Assembly: GCA_964371365.1 (NCBI GenBank)
Contig: CAYJMO010000038.1
Location: forward strand, 1 to 19,081
Length of the DNA: 19,081 nucleotides
Direction: 5' to 3'
From: CAYJBH01 sp964371365
GTDB taxonomy: Bacteria > Bacillota > Clostridia > Oscillospirales > Ruminococcaceae
The notes beneath the pieces were generated by a model that made no database searches, had not been told where the DNA came from, and saw only the letters and a program-made list of their open reading frames with translations. Numbering within the stretch: the first letter of the stretch is position 1; each line of letters opens with the position of its first letter. The position numbers were made by a program, and so were the translations under genes. Shown piece by piece: positions 1 to 6,186 of this stretch.

Positions 1-166
1 CTGCACGAAGGATGGTCACTATCTCCTTGTCGGTGGGTAGCGGGATAGGTCCGCAAACTCTCGCCCCTGTACGCCTTGCAGTCTCAACAATCTTCTCTGC
101 AGAAGTGTCAATAAGACTGTGGTCGTAGCTTTTCAGACGTACCCTAATCTTTTCTTTTGCCGCCAT
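1..166 (-). CDS. rpsJ: 30S ribosomal protein S10, N-terminal part (runs off the window)
   Basis: S10 is a component of the 30S subunit head and also the NusE transcription antitermination factor. The first 55 residues are visible; the full protein is usually a little over 100. The translation starts MAAKEKIRVRLKSYDHSLID and includes RTGARVCGPIPLPT, both highly conserved S10 signatures. The start ATG is at 164-166, preceded by a near-perfect AGGAGG site (complement of 174-180), which fixes the start. In most bacteria rpsJ heads the S10 operon (rplC, rplD and so on), and those genes would lie to the left of the window. A strong promoter and a structured leader lie upstream, as expected for the head of a ribosomal operon. 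The identification is secure. Confidence 0.97.
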   Translation of the reverse strand, partial: MAAKEKIRVRLKSYDHSLIDTSAEKIVETARRTGARVCGPIPLPTDKEIVTILRA

Positions 167-451
167 TAAACTGCCTCCTTATTAAATCGTTGACAATTTC
201 TTTACAAGCCGCCTTGCGTTTCATAACTTTTCATAGTAAAAACCGACCAACCAACCCCTGTTAGTTGTATCGGCGAAACATTCGGCAAAGTCGACGTTGA
301 CCGTCGTAGCCAGAGGGAGAGCGGAATTACTTAGTGTAGATTAGACAAATATACACTCGTTCAATCCCTTGTTGCCGTCCATACGCTCTTTGCAAAGTAT
401 GTCCTAATCGCCCGACCGATAAATGCAATTATTGCACAGTTTTCGGTCGCG
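167..451 (-). promoter_or_regulatory. Structured 5' leader of the S10 operon
   Basis: About 285 nt separate the inferred transcription start (near 451) from the rpsJ start codon, and no credible reading frame fills them. Two structures stand out on the minus strand. The first is a long stem at the extreme 5' end (412-449), formed by CGACCGA pairing with TCGGTCG around an inner TGCAA/TTGCA stem. The second is a terminator-like hairpin (238-273), listed separately. A weaker CATAC/GTATG stem lies between them. E. coli controls its S10 operon through such a leader, where protein L4 acts on attenuation. Whether L4 or another ligand acts here cannot be told from the sequence. Confidence 0.6.
238..273 (-). 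terminator. Terminator-like attenuator hairpin inside the S10 leader
   Basis: Read on the minus strand, CCGA, a two-base bulge and CAACTAAC face GTTGGTTG, one bulged G and TCGG across a four-base AGGG loop. This gives 12 base pairs with one G-U. Five T residues follow at once (242-238). That is the shape of an intrinsic terminator, placed about 70 nt before the rpsJ start codon and downstream of its promoter. It therefore most likely serves premature termination (attenuation) rather than ending an upstream gene. The short U-run suggests partial rather than complete termination. Confidence 0.65.
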
Positions 452-457
452 AAGATT

Positions 458-486
458 ATTATAGCATATTGTTTTTGGAAATGCAA
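458..486 (-). promoter_or_regulatory. Promoter of the S10 operon
   Basis: On the minus strand a TTGCAT -35 box (481-486) is followed by a 17-bp spacer and a perfect TATAAT -10 box (458-463). TGC just before the -10 makes it an extended -10. An A/T-rich stretch (about 488-512) lies upstream of the -35 like an UP element. Transcription should start near 451 and run into rpsJ. This fits a strong housekeeping promoter. Confidence 0.8.
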
Positions 487-822
487 GGGGTTTTTTGAAA
501 AAAATTTTAATCGTTTGTAGAAATGTCAATGATAGGTGACACGCACAATCCGACACCGCAGTGTCGAAACCCCGAGCGGAACGAGCCACCATCCCCCCTG
601 TAAAGCGAGTGGAGCGAGGTCGCGTGGCGAATAGCCGCGCCTATAGATGTGGGGCGCATTGGGAGGACGGCGCGCATATCACGTCCAGAACATGAGCCGA
701 GGGGGGAACGCGCCCCTTTCCGCTTTTGCTAATGTTTTGCCCTGCCTACCGGCGAACACTCAACTTACTGTTTATGTCCGGTTTTCCGTACATGCAGGCA
801 GGCGGGGAACTTACGTTTTGAT
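487..822. other. Gene-free, GC-rich, hairpin-rich interval between the S10 promoter and tRNA-Gly
   Basis: No convincing coding frame or recognised RNA family is seen. Visible structure includes a perfect six-bp hairpin CGACAC-CGCA-GTGTCG at 551-566. Two related 13-mers, CGAGCGGAACGAG (573-585) and CGAGTGGAGCGAG (606-618), lie 33 bp apart. Downstream of the tRNA on its own strand, CCTGCCT and AGGCAGG can pair over about 60 nt. The first 25 bp or so are A/T-rich and belong to the S10 promoter context. No U-tailed terminator for the tRNA transcript was found here, so part of the interval may be transcribed as the tRNA trailer. Confidence 0.5.
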
Positions 823-896
823 TGGAGCGGGTGATGGGAATCGAACCCACAACCTCAGCTTGGGAAGCTAATGTTTTACCACTAAACTACACCCGC
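823..896 (-). tRNA. tRNA-Gly (anticodon CCC), CCA encoded
   Basis: The minus strand folds as a complete cloverleaf of 74 nt including an encoded 3' CCA. The acceptor stem is GCGGGTG with CACCCGC, followed by discriminator U and then CCA. The anticodon stem is TTAGC/GCTGA with loop TTCCCAA, so the anticodon is CCC, reading GGG glycine codons. The T arm carries GGTTCGATTCC. A promoter lies directly upstream (907-935). It appears to be a single tRNA gene with no neighbouring tRNA in the window. Confidence 0.96.
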
Positions 897-906
897 ATTT
901 TCATTC

Positions 907-935
907 ATTATAGCACAGTCGAATGAAATTCGCAA
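907..935 (-). promoter_or_regulatory. Promoter of tRNA-Gly
   Basis: On the minus strand TTGCGA (930-935), a 17-bp spacer and a perfect TATAAT (907-912) with an upstream TGC (extended -10) place the start only a few bases before the tRNA 5' end at 896. The architecture is almost the same as that of the S10 promoter (TTGCAT, 17 bp, TGCTATAAT), which suggests both use the main sigma factor at high strength. Confidence 0.8.
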
Positions 936-996
936 GATTTTTGTACTATAATTGCATGAGTTGTTTTTAGATTATGTCGTTCTTCAAGTTGTATGA

Positions 997-2403
997 CTAT
1001 ATTTTTATGTTTGCGCACCGTGCCCGTTTAAAGCGTATGGTGGAAAAAACCATCCTTGTCATCTGGTCGGCTAAGAGTCCCATCCAGACACCTGTCAATC
1101 CAAAACCCATCGGGTAGGCGAATATGTATGTGGTGAGCGGGCGCACAATAGCGACGCTGATAAGCGACACCATCGCGGTATATCGTGTATCACCTGCACC
1201 GCGAAGACAGCCACTGTAGATAAACTGCGTCACCTGTAACAGCACCGCCACCGACATCATTGCGGTGAGCATGACGCTGTAATCCAATATATCCTCCCTC
1301 TTGGAAAAAAGGCGAAAGATATCGGTCCCAAAAACCCTAAAAACAGTGGCGGACATTATGGAGATGGAAAACCCAATTCGTTGGCACATAGCGCCGTACA
1401 AATTTGCAAGGTCGGGGCGTTTTTGTCCGAGACTTTGCCCCACCAGCGCCACCGCGGCGATGGAAAGCCCGTCTGCAAATGCAAAGGACAGCACAAGAAT
1501 GCTGTGTGCCACCTGATTAGCCGCAAATGCTATTGTGCCGAGGTTCGCCACCGCCATTGCCGTCATCAAAAAGCCAAACCGTAAAAAAAGATGTTCCGCC
1601 ATGGTGGGGGTCGAGACATTAAAGATGCTTTTGACGGTGCGTTTGTCAAACTTAAAAAAGTTAAGGCTCTTAATATAGATAAATCCTTTTCCCGGCATGG
1701 CAGAATGCAATGTCATGACCATCGCCACCACCGTGCCGAGCACCGTCGCGAGTGCCGCTCCGTTCACCCCGAGTGCAGGAAATCCTAAGTTGCCATGTAT
1801 TAAAAGATAGTTGAATAAAAGATTTACGCCGTTGGAAACGAGGTTGCAACGCATGACAATTTTTGTGTTGCCACTGCCACGCTGTGCGGCGTTTATGGTG
1901 AGGGTGATAGTCTGAAAGATTATACCCGCCATGACAATGCGCAGATATCCCGTCGCCATGTCGTGGGTATCCTCGTTACTGCCAATAAAGCGCACCAATT
2001 CGTCCGCAAAAATCACGGTGAGGGCACTAATTAACACCGTCCCTAAGATTGCGAAACCGAGCGCGTTGTATAGCGTATCGTTCGCGCCTTTTTGATCATT
2101 TTGCCCCCTACGGCGCGCAACAATCGCACTGACCGCAATGCCATTCGCCACAAAAAAGGACAATCCGATAAACTTAGGCTGTGACGTCAATCCGACAGCG
2201 GCGACGGCACTCTCGCCGAGGCCACTGACCATCACCGTGTCGATAAGTGTCACAAGGGCGACCAAAAACGCCTCAAGCGTGCTCGGCCAGGCGACCTTAA
2301 ATGTATTAGAAAAAATCTGTCTTGTGCTCGGTATCTCACCGAGTTTTTCGGAATGTTTAAGGATTTTATCCTGATTGTATATCAACTTTATCAGTTTATC
2401 CAT
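997..2403 (-). CDS. MATE family multidrug/cation efflux transporter
   Basis: This is a 468-residue integral membrane protein of the MATE (MatE) family, which exports drugs or metabolites in exchange for Na+ or H+. About twelve hydrophobic helices form two homologous halves, the first starting near residue 45 (LEAFLVALVTLIDTVMVSGLG, which is characteristic of the family). The repeated half-motifs are INAAQRGSGNTK in the first half and YSGCLRGAGDTRY in the second, the usual place for R-G-x-G-D/N-T. Length is typical. The start ATG (2401-2403) has AAAGGGA a few bases upstream, and a promoter lies at 2438-2465. It is divergent from copA. The substrate cannot be read from the sequence. Confidence 0.92.
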   Translation of the reverse strand: MDKLIKLIYNQDKILKHSEKLGEIPSTRQIFSNTFKVAWPSTLEAFLVALVTLIDTVMVSGLGESAVAAVGLTSQPKFIGLSFFVANGIAVSAIVARRRGQNDQKGANDTLYNALGFAILGTVLISALTVIFADELVRFIGSNEDTHDMATGYLRIVMAGIIFQTITLTINAAQRGSGNTKIVMRCNLVSNGVNLLFNYLLIHGNLGFPALGVNGAALATVLGTVVAMVMTLHSAMPGKGFIYIKSLNFFKFDKRTVKSIFNVSTPTMAEHLFLRFGFLMTAMAVANLGTIAFAANQVAHSILVLSFAFADGLSIAAVALVGQSLGQKRPDLANLYGAMCQRIGFSISIMSATVFRVFGTDIFRLFSKREDILDYSVMLTAMMSVAVLLQVTQFIYSGCLRGAGDTRYTAMVSLISVAIVRPLTTYIFAYPMGFGLTGVWMGLLADQMTRMVFSTIRFKRARCANIKI

Positions 2404-2437
2404 AACATCCCTTTTATAATTACGTTCCTATATATTA

Positions 2438-2465
2438 AAAATACCACTTAATTCGAGTTTGTCAA
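2438..2465 (-). promoter_or_regulatory. Promoter of the MATE gene
   Basis: On the minus strand a consensus TTGACA (2460-2465), a 16-bp spacer and TATTTT (2438-2443) lie about 35 bp upstream of the MATE start codon. The -35 box is perfect and the -10 box moderate. It sits back-to-back with the copA promoter, with the two -35 boxes only 22 bp apart. Confidence 0.6.
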
Positions 2466-2487
2466 GGTGTTTTTGCGTTTTTGGTTA

Positions 2488-2516
2488 TTGACAATATTGC
2501 ATTTATAGTTCATTAT
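2488..2516 (+). promoter_or_regulatory. Promoter of copA
   Basis: A consensus TTGACA (2488-2493) is followed by a 17-bp spacer and CATTAT (2511-2516), then a very A/T-rich run to the ribosome binding site. The -10 is weak, which would suit an activated or derepressed promoter. I looked for a CopY box (TACAnnTGTA) and a CsoR-like GC-rich palindrome and found neither. Confidence 0.55.
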
Positions 2517-2545
2517 ATATATGTTATATTATATTAGGTGATGTG

Positions 2546-4777
2546 ATGGATAAAAAAACTCTCGGCATATCCGGCATGAGCTGTGCCTCCTGCGCGGCGA
2601 ATGTCGAACGTAATATTGCTAAAATTGAGGGTGTCGACGATGTAGCGGTCAACCTCGCCACCGAGACGCTGAGCTATAGTGCACCGGACGACAGAGACGA
2701 GATAATCAAAAAAACGGTCGAGGATATAGGCTTTGGCTGGTTCGAGATAAAAAAGCGCCCCCAACATCTGCTTGAAAATGAACAACGACAAAACGAACAA
2801 CGGCGGCGGCTTATCCTGTCGATTGTTTTTGCCGCACCGCTACTTTATATTGCGATGGCGCCGATGATATCGTTCGGTGGCTTTTCGCTACCGACATTTT
2901 TGTCACCGACAGACGGGGTGCTCTTTGCGCTTGTTCAACTCATTCTGTGTATACCGGTCATGATAATGGGCTCTAACTTTTATCGTGTGGGATTTCCGGC
3001 ACTCTTCAGAGGTGCACCCAACATGGATAGTTTGGTCGCCATCGGTACCTCGGCGGCGTTTTTGTACAGCCTGTATTCTGTAGTGCAGGTATTCCTCGGA
3101 GATATCCACGCAACGCATCAGCTATATTTCGAGTCCTCCGCTATGATAATAACCCTTGTAATGCTCGGCAAATACCTCGAGGCAGGTTCTAAACGCAAGG
3201 CAGGTGAGGCGATAAAAAAATTAATGGGGTTATCCCCCAAGACCGCAACCATCGTTCAGGAGGGTTTAGAAAAAGATATCCCAATAGAACAGGTGCAGAT
3301 AGAGGACATAGTCCGAGTTAAGCCGGGAGGTGCATTTCCGGTGGACGGCATCATTATCGAGGGGACAAGCGCAATAGACGACTCCATGCTCACAGGCGAG
3401 AGTGTCCCGGTGGATAAAGCCGCCGGTGACAGGGTTTTTGCCGGCACCGTCAACGGCAGGGGCTCGGTGTTGTTTCGCGCTACCGAAATAGGGGAGCAGA
3501 CTGCACTTGCACGGATTATTAATTTAGTGGAGCAGGCGCAGGGAAGCAAGGCGCCCATCGCCAAACTCGCCGACATCATCGCCGGATACTTTGTGCCGGT
3601 TGTTATGGTTATCGCGGTGGTTGCGGCGGCACTCTGGTTGATATCGGGGCAGACGATCGAGTTCTCCCTCACAATATTCATATCGGTGTTGGTCATCGCC
3701 TGCCCTTGTGCACTCGGGCTTGCGACGCCGACCGCAATTATTGTCGCGACCGGCAAGGGGGCTCAAAACGGAATCCTGATAAAAAGTGCCGAGGCATTGG
3801 AGTTGGCTCACTCGCTTGATACCATCGTGCTGGACAAGACCGGCACCGTCACGCAAGGGTTGCCGGAGGTGACCGACATTATCGTCCTCAACGAGTTGAC
3901 ACAGGATAGCCTTTTGCAGATTGCCACATCCGTCGAGCGTTTCAGCGAACACCCACTCGGTGAGGCGGTGGTGCGCTGTGCAACGGAAAAGGGCGTAACC
4001 CCACTCGAGACGGGCGACTTTGTCTCGCTGACCGGCTCGGGGGTACGGGCAACGGTGAACGGCGACGAGATACTGATATCCAACCGACGCACCGCCGAGG
4101 AGCAGGGGGCGAACTTCACCTCCCACCTAAATGAGATTGAGAGCCTTTCAAACGAGGGGAAAACTCTGATTTTTGTGCTCTCGAACAATACTCCCATCGG
4201 TATTTTAGCTCTTGCGGACGTGGTGCGCCCCGACAGTGCCGCGGCGATAAAAACCCTAAGCGACATGGATATTGAGGTTGTAATCCTAACCGGAGATAAT
4301 AAATTGACCGCCACCGCAATCGCAAAAGAGGTGGGGGTCAACAATGTCATAGCCGAGGTCCTGCCGGAGGACAAGGCGATGGAGATAAAGCGTTTGCAGG
4401 ATCAGGGCAAACGGGTTGCCATGGTCGGTGACGGCATAAATGACGCGCCGGCATTAGTGCAGTCCGATGTTGGAATTGCGGTGGGCAGTGCCATCGACAT
4501 AGCGATGGAGAGCGCCGATATGGTGTTGATACAAAACAGTCTAAATCAGCTGCCGAGTGCTCTCAACCTGTCACGCAGAACCATGCGCAACATAAAACAA
4601 AACCTCTTTTGGGCGTTTGCCTACAACGTTGCCGGCATACCGATAGCGGCAGGGCTTTTATACCTTTTCGATGGTCCGCTCCTCGACCCGATGTTCGCGG
4701 CGGCGGCTATGAGCCTGTCGTCGGTGACGGTGGTCGGAAATGCACTGAGGTTGGGGGTAACTAAGTCTAAAGGGTGA
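2546..4777 (+). CDS. copA: Cu(+)-exporting P1B-type ATPase
   Basis: This ATP-driven pump moves Cu(+), possibly also Ag(+), out of the cytoplasm. It has 743 residues. One N-terminal heavy-metal domain carries GMSCASC (Cys13, Cys16). The actuator loop has TGES (283-286) and the membrane metal site is CPC (386-388). The phosphorylated Asp430 lies in DKTGT, the SEHPLG motif has His469-Pro470, and GDGINDAP starts at 628. YNVAGIP in TM7 and MSLSS in TM8 match the P1B-1 copper subgroup (YN-x4-P and M-x2-SS). A GTG three bases earlier (2543) is a possible start, but AGGTG at 2536-2540 better fits ATG 2546. No copper chaperone or CsoR/CopY regulator lies next to it. Its stop is 3 bp from the stop of the convergent downstream gene. 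Confidence 0.95.
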   Translation: MDKKTLGISGMSCASCAANVERNIAKIEGVDDVAVNLATETLSYSAPDDRDEIIKKTVEDIGFGWFEIKKRPQHLLENEQRQNEQRRRLILSIVFAAPLLYIAMAPMISFGGFSLPTFLSPTDGVLFALVQLILCIPVMIMGSNFYRVGFPALFRGAPNMDSLVAIGTSAAFLYSLYSVVQVFLGDIHATHQLYFESSAMIITLVMLGKYLEAGSKRKAGEAIKKLMGLSPKTATIVQEGLEKDIPIEQVQIEDIVRVKPGGAFPVDGIIIEGTSAIDDSMLTGESVPVDKAAGDRVFAGTVNGRGSVLFRATEIGEQTALARIINLVEQAQGSKAPIAKLADIIAGYFVPVVMVIAVVAAALWLISGQTIEFSLTIFISVLVIACPCALGLATPTAIIVATGKGAQNGILIKSAEALELAHSLDTIVLDKTGTVTQGLPEVTDIIVLNELTQDSLLQIATSVERFSEHPLGEAVVRCATEKGVTPLETGDFVSLTGSGVRATVNGDEILISNRRTAEEQGANFTSHLNEIESLSNEGKTLIFVLSNNTPIGILALADVVRPDSAAAIKTLSDMDIEVVILTGDNKLTATAIAKEVGVNNVIAEVLPEDKAMEIKRLQDQGKRVAMVGDGINDAPALVQSDVGIAVGSAIDIAMESADMVLIQNSLNQLPSALNLSRRTMRNIKQNLFWAFAYNVAGIPIAAGLLYLFDGPLLDPMFAAAAMSLSSVTVVGNALRLGVTKSKG

Positions 4778-4794
4778 AGATTATATCTTCTCCC
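4772..4794. terminator. Bidirectional hairpin spanning the two convergent stop codons
   Basis: GGG-T-GAAGAT, loop TAT, then ATCTTC-T-CCC form a nine-bp stem with one T-T mismatch that is symmetric on both strands. The stem contains the copA stop (TGA, 4775-4777) and the stop of the opposing gene (complement of 4781-4783). There is no strong U-run on either side (CTTTAG on the minus strand), so as a terminator it would be weak. It is the only candidate between the two convergent transcripts. Confidence 0.45.
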
Positions 4795-6031
4795 CTGCCA
4801 CCGCTAACATCAATTTTATCCGATTTTCCTGATTGACTTTTGTTGCGCCGGGGTCATAGTCTATCGCTACTATGTTGGAGTTCGGGAAGATATTCTTTAT
4901 CTTGCGTATCATGCCCTTGCCCACAATATGATTTGGCAGACAGCCGAAAGGCTGGGCGCATACGATGTTGCTGTACCCCTGTTCGCAAAGTTCTAACATC
5001 TCTGCGGTCAACAGCCACCCCTCTCCCATCTTGTTGCCGTAGCCGACAACGCCGTCGATGAGGTGTTTGAGGTGGGCATATTCACCGGGCGGTGTGAATT
5101 TCTGATCTGTCTTAACGGCGGAAATTATCGCGCCCTCGATGTCGGTGAAGTATTTCATCACCCGCTTTAATACCTTTAACTTGAGCTTGCTACCACCGTA
5201 CAGCTTGATGTCCTCGATACGGTTATCTAATTTAAACAACAAAAAGCCCATCAGACCCGGCACCATCACCTCACACCCCTGCGAGAGCAAAAAGTCCTCC
5301 AGCGAGTTGTTGGCAAGACCGGAGTATTTGACGTATATCTCACCGACCACACCGACCTTTATCTTGTCGGTGCGCTCTATCTGAACTTTTGAGAAATCCT
5401 GAACCATCTGCACAAGGTTTGCGCGCATATCACCGAGTGATAGCCCTTTTTTATTGTGGAACTGGCTGTTTAGGTTATCGATCCAACGATCTACCAGCGC
5501 TCGTGTCTCCCCCTTTGTGACCTCATACGGTTCTAACTGGTTTTTGAGGAGCATCAAAAGGTCACCGTAGGTTATGCCGGCGAGCGTCTTGCGGAGCATA
5601 CCGAATGTGAATTTGAAGCCGGGGTTGCTCTCAAGTCCCGACAGGTTGAGCGAGATGACCGGCACCTGTGCAAACCCTGCCTTATGCAGAGCCTTGCGCA
5701 ATAGATGTATATAGTTAGAGGCACGACAACCGCCACCCGTCTGGGTTATCAGCAGGGCGGTTTTATTCACGTCGTATCGACCACTGTTCAGCGCGTCGAT
5801 AAACTGACCGATGACGAGCAGTGCAGGATAACAGGTGTCGTTGTGCACAAACTTAAGACCGGCATCCACCACAGCCTTGCCATCGTTTTTAAGCAGTTCG
5901 ACAATGTAGCCGTAGTCGGTGAAAATCTTGGAAACGATGGTGAAATGTATCGGGAGCATGTCCGGTATCAGTATCTTATAACTGCTCTTCATCTCCTTGG
6001 TGAACAGCACACGTTCGTTGTTTTGTTGCAT
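4781..6031 (-). CDS. 2-hydroxyacyl-CoA dehydratase-like protein (C-terminal module of the activase-related family)
   Basis: The protein has 416 residues and no signal peptide or membrane helix. It resembles the C-terminal part (COG3581-like, related to the HgdB/FldC dehydratase subunits) of the long activase-dehydratase proteins of Clostridia. Conserved cysteine contexts are NDTCYPALL (Cys67), TQTGGGCRASNY (Cys102) and CAQPFGCLPNH (Cys358, Cys364), candidate Fe-S ligands. The N-terminus LFTKEMKSSYKILIPDMLPI resembles the region that follows the DUF2229 module in the fused form. The start ATG 6029-6031 has AAAGGA a few bases upstream. It is the last gene of the minus-strand operon, separated from the preceding cistron by 155 bp that contain a hairpin-pair repeat. 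The exact substrate is unknown; its enzymatic role is inferred from family only. Confidence 0.8.
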   Translation of the reverse strand: MQQNNERVLFTKEMKSSYKILIPDMLPIHFTIVSKIFTDYGYIVELLKNDGKAVVDAGLKFVHNDTCYPALLVIGQFIDALNSGRYDVNKTALLITQTGGGCRASNYIHLLRKALHKAGFAQVPVISLNLSGLESNPGFKFTFGMLRKTLAGITYGDLLMLLKNQLEPYEVTKGETRALVDRWIDNLNSQFHNKKGLSLGDMRANLVQMVQDFSKVQIERTDKIKVGVVGEIYVKYSGLANNSLEDFLLSQGCEVMVPGLMGFLLFKLDNRIEDIKLYGGSKLKLKVLKRVMKYFTDIEGAIISAVKTDQKFTPPGEYAHLKHLIDGVVGYGNKMGEGWLLTAEMLELCEQGYSNIVCAQPFGCLPNHIVGKGMIRKIKNIFPNSNIVAIDYDPGATKVNQENRIKLMLAVAGEKI

Positions 6032-6074
6032 TTGTTTTTCCTTTTATGTTGCCTTGTTGTGTGGGTGTCGTGTT

Positions 6075-6152
6075 GTAGAGACATGGCTTGCCATGTCCGA
6101 AATCGGAATGTCTGCAATCCATTAGGTCGGTCACGGCAAGCCGTGACCCTAC
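6075..6152. repeat. BIME/REP-like element: two inverted hairpins bounded by GTAG and CTAC
   Basis: The left unit is GTAG-A followed by the perfect hairpin GACATGG-CTTG-CCATGTC (6080-6097). The right unit is the hairpin GTCACGG-CAAG-CCGTGAC (6130-6147) followed by C-CTAC. Reverse-complementing the right unit aligns it with the left over 24 bp. All but one of the differences occur as compensating pairs inside the stems, and the loops CTTG/CAAG are exact complements. About 30 bp separate the two units. GTAG next to a hairpin is the hallmark of REP sequences mobilised by RAYT-type tyrosine transposases, and an inverted pair is a BIME. No RAYT gene and no clear target duplication are seen. It lies between the two halves of the dehydratase system. 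Confidence 0.75.
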
Positions 6153-6186
6153 ATAACGCTTGCAAATTGTTGTTGCATTCCCTACA

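Noticed and set aside
404..592. A 62-residue minus-strand frame over the S10 promoter
   Set aside because: It spans the -35/-10 boxes and the first leader stem, has low-complexity content and no domain.
647..871. A 74-residue frame ending GAGDGNRTHNLSLGS
   Set aside because: The C-terminal part is the antisense reading of tRNA-Gly, a well-known source of spurious proteins. No ribosome binding site supports it.
947..952. TATAAT on the plus strand
   Set aside because: No matching -35 box at 16-18 bp, and it would transcribe only antisense to the MATE gene.
3256..4374. Long antisense frames (166, 200 and 188 residues) opposite copA
   Set aside because: They mirror a clear P-type ATPase gene. 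Their Ser/Thr/Arg-rich composition is typical of shadows of a GC-skewed codon pattern.
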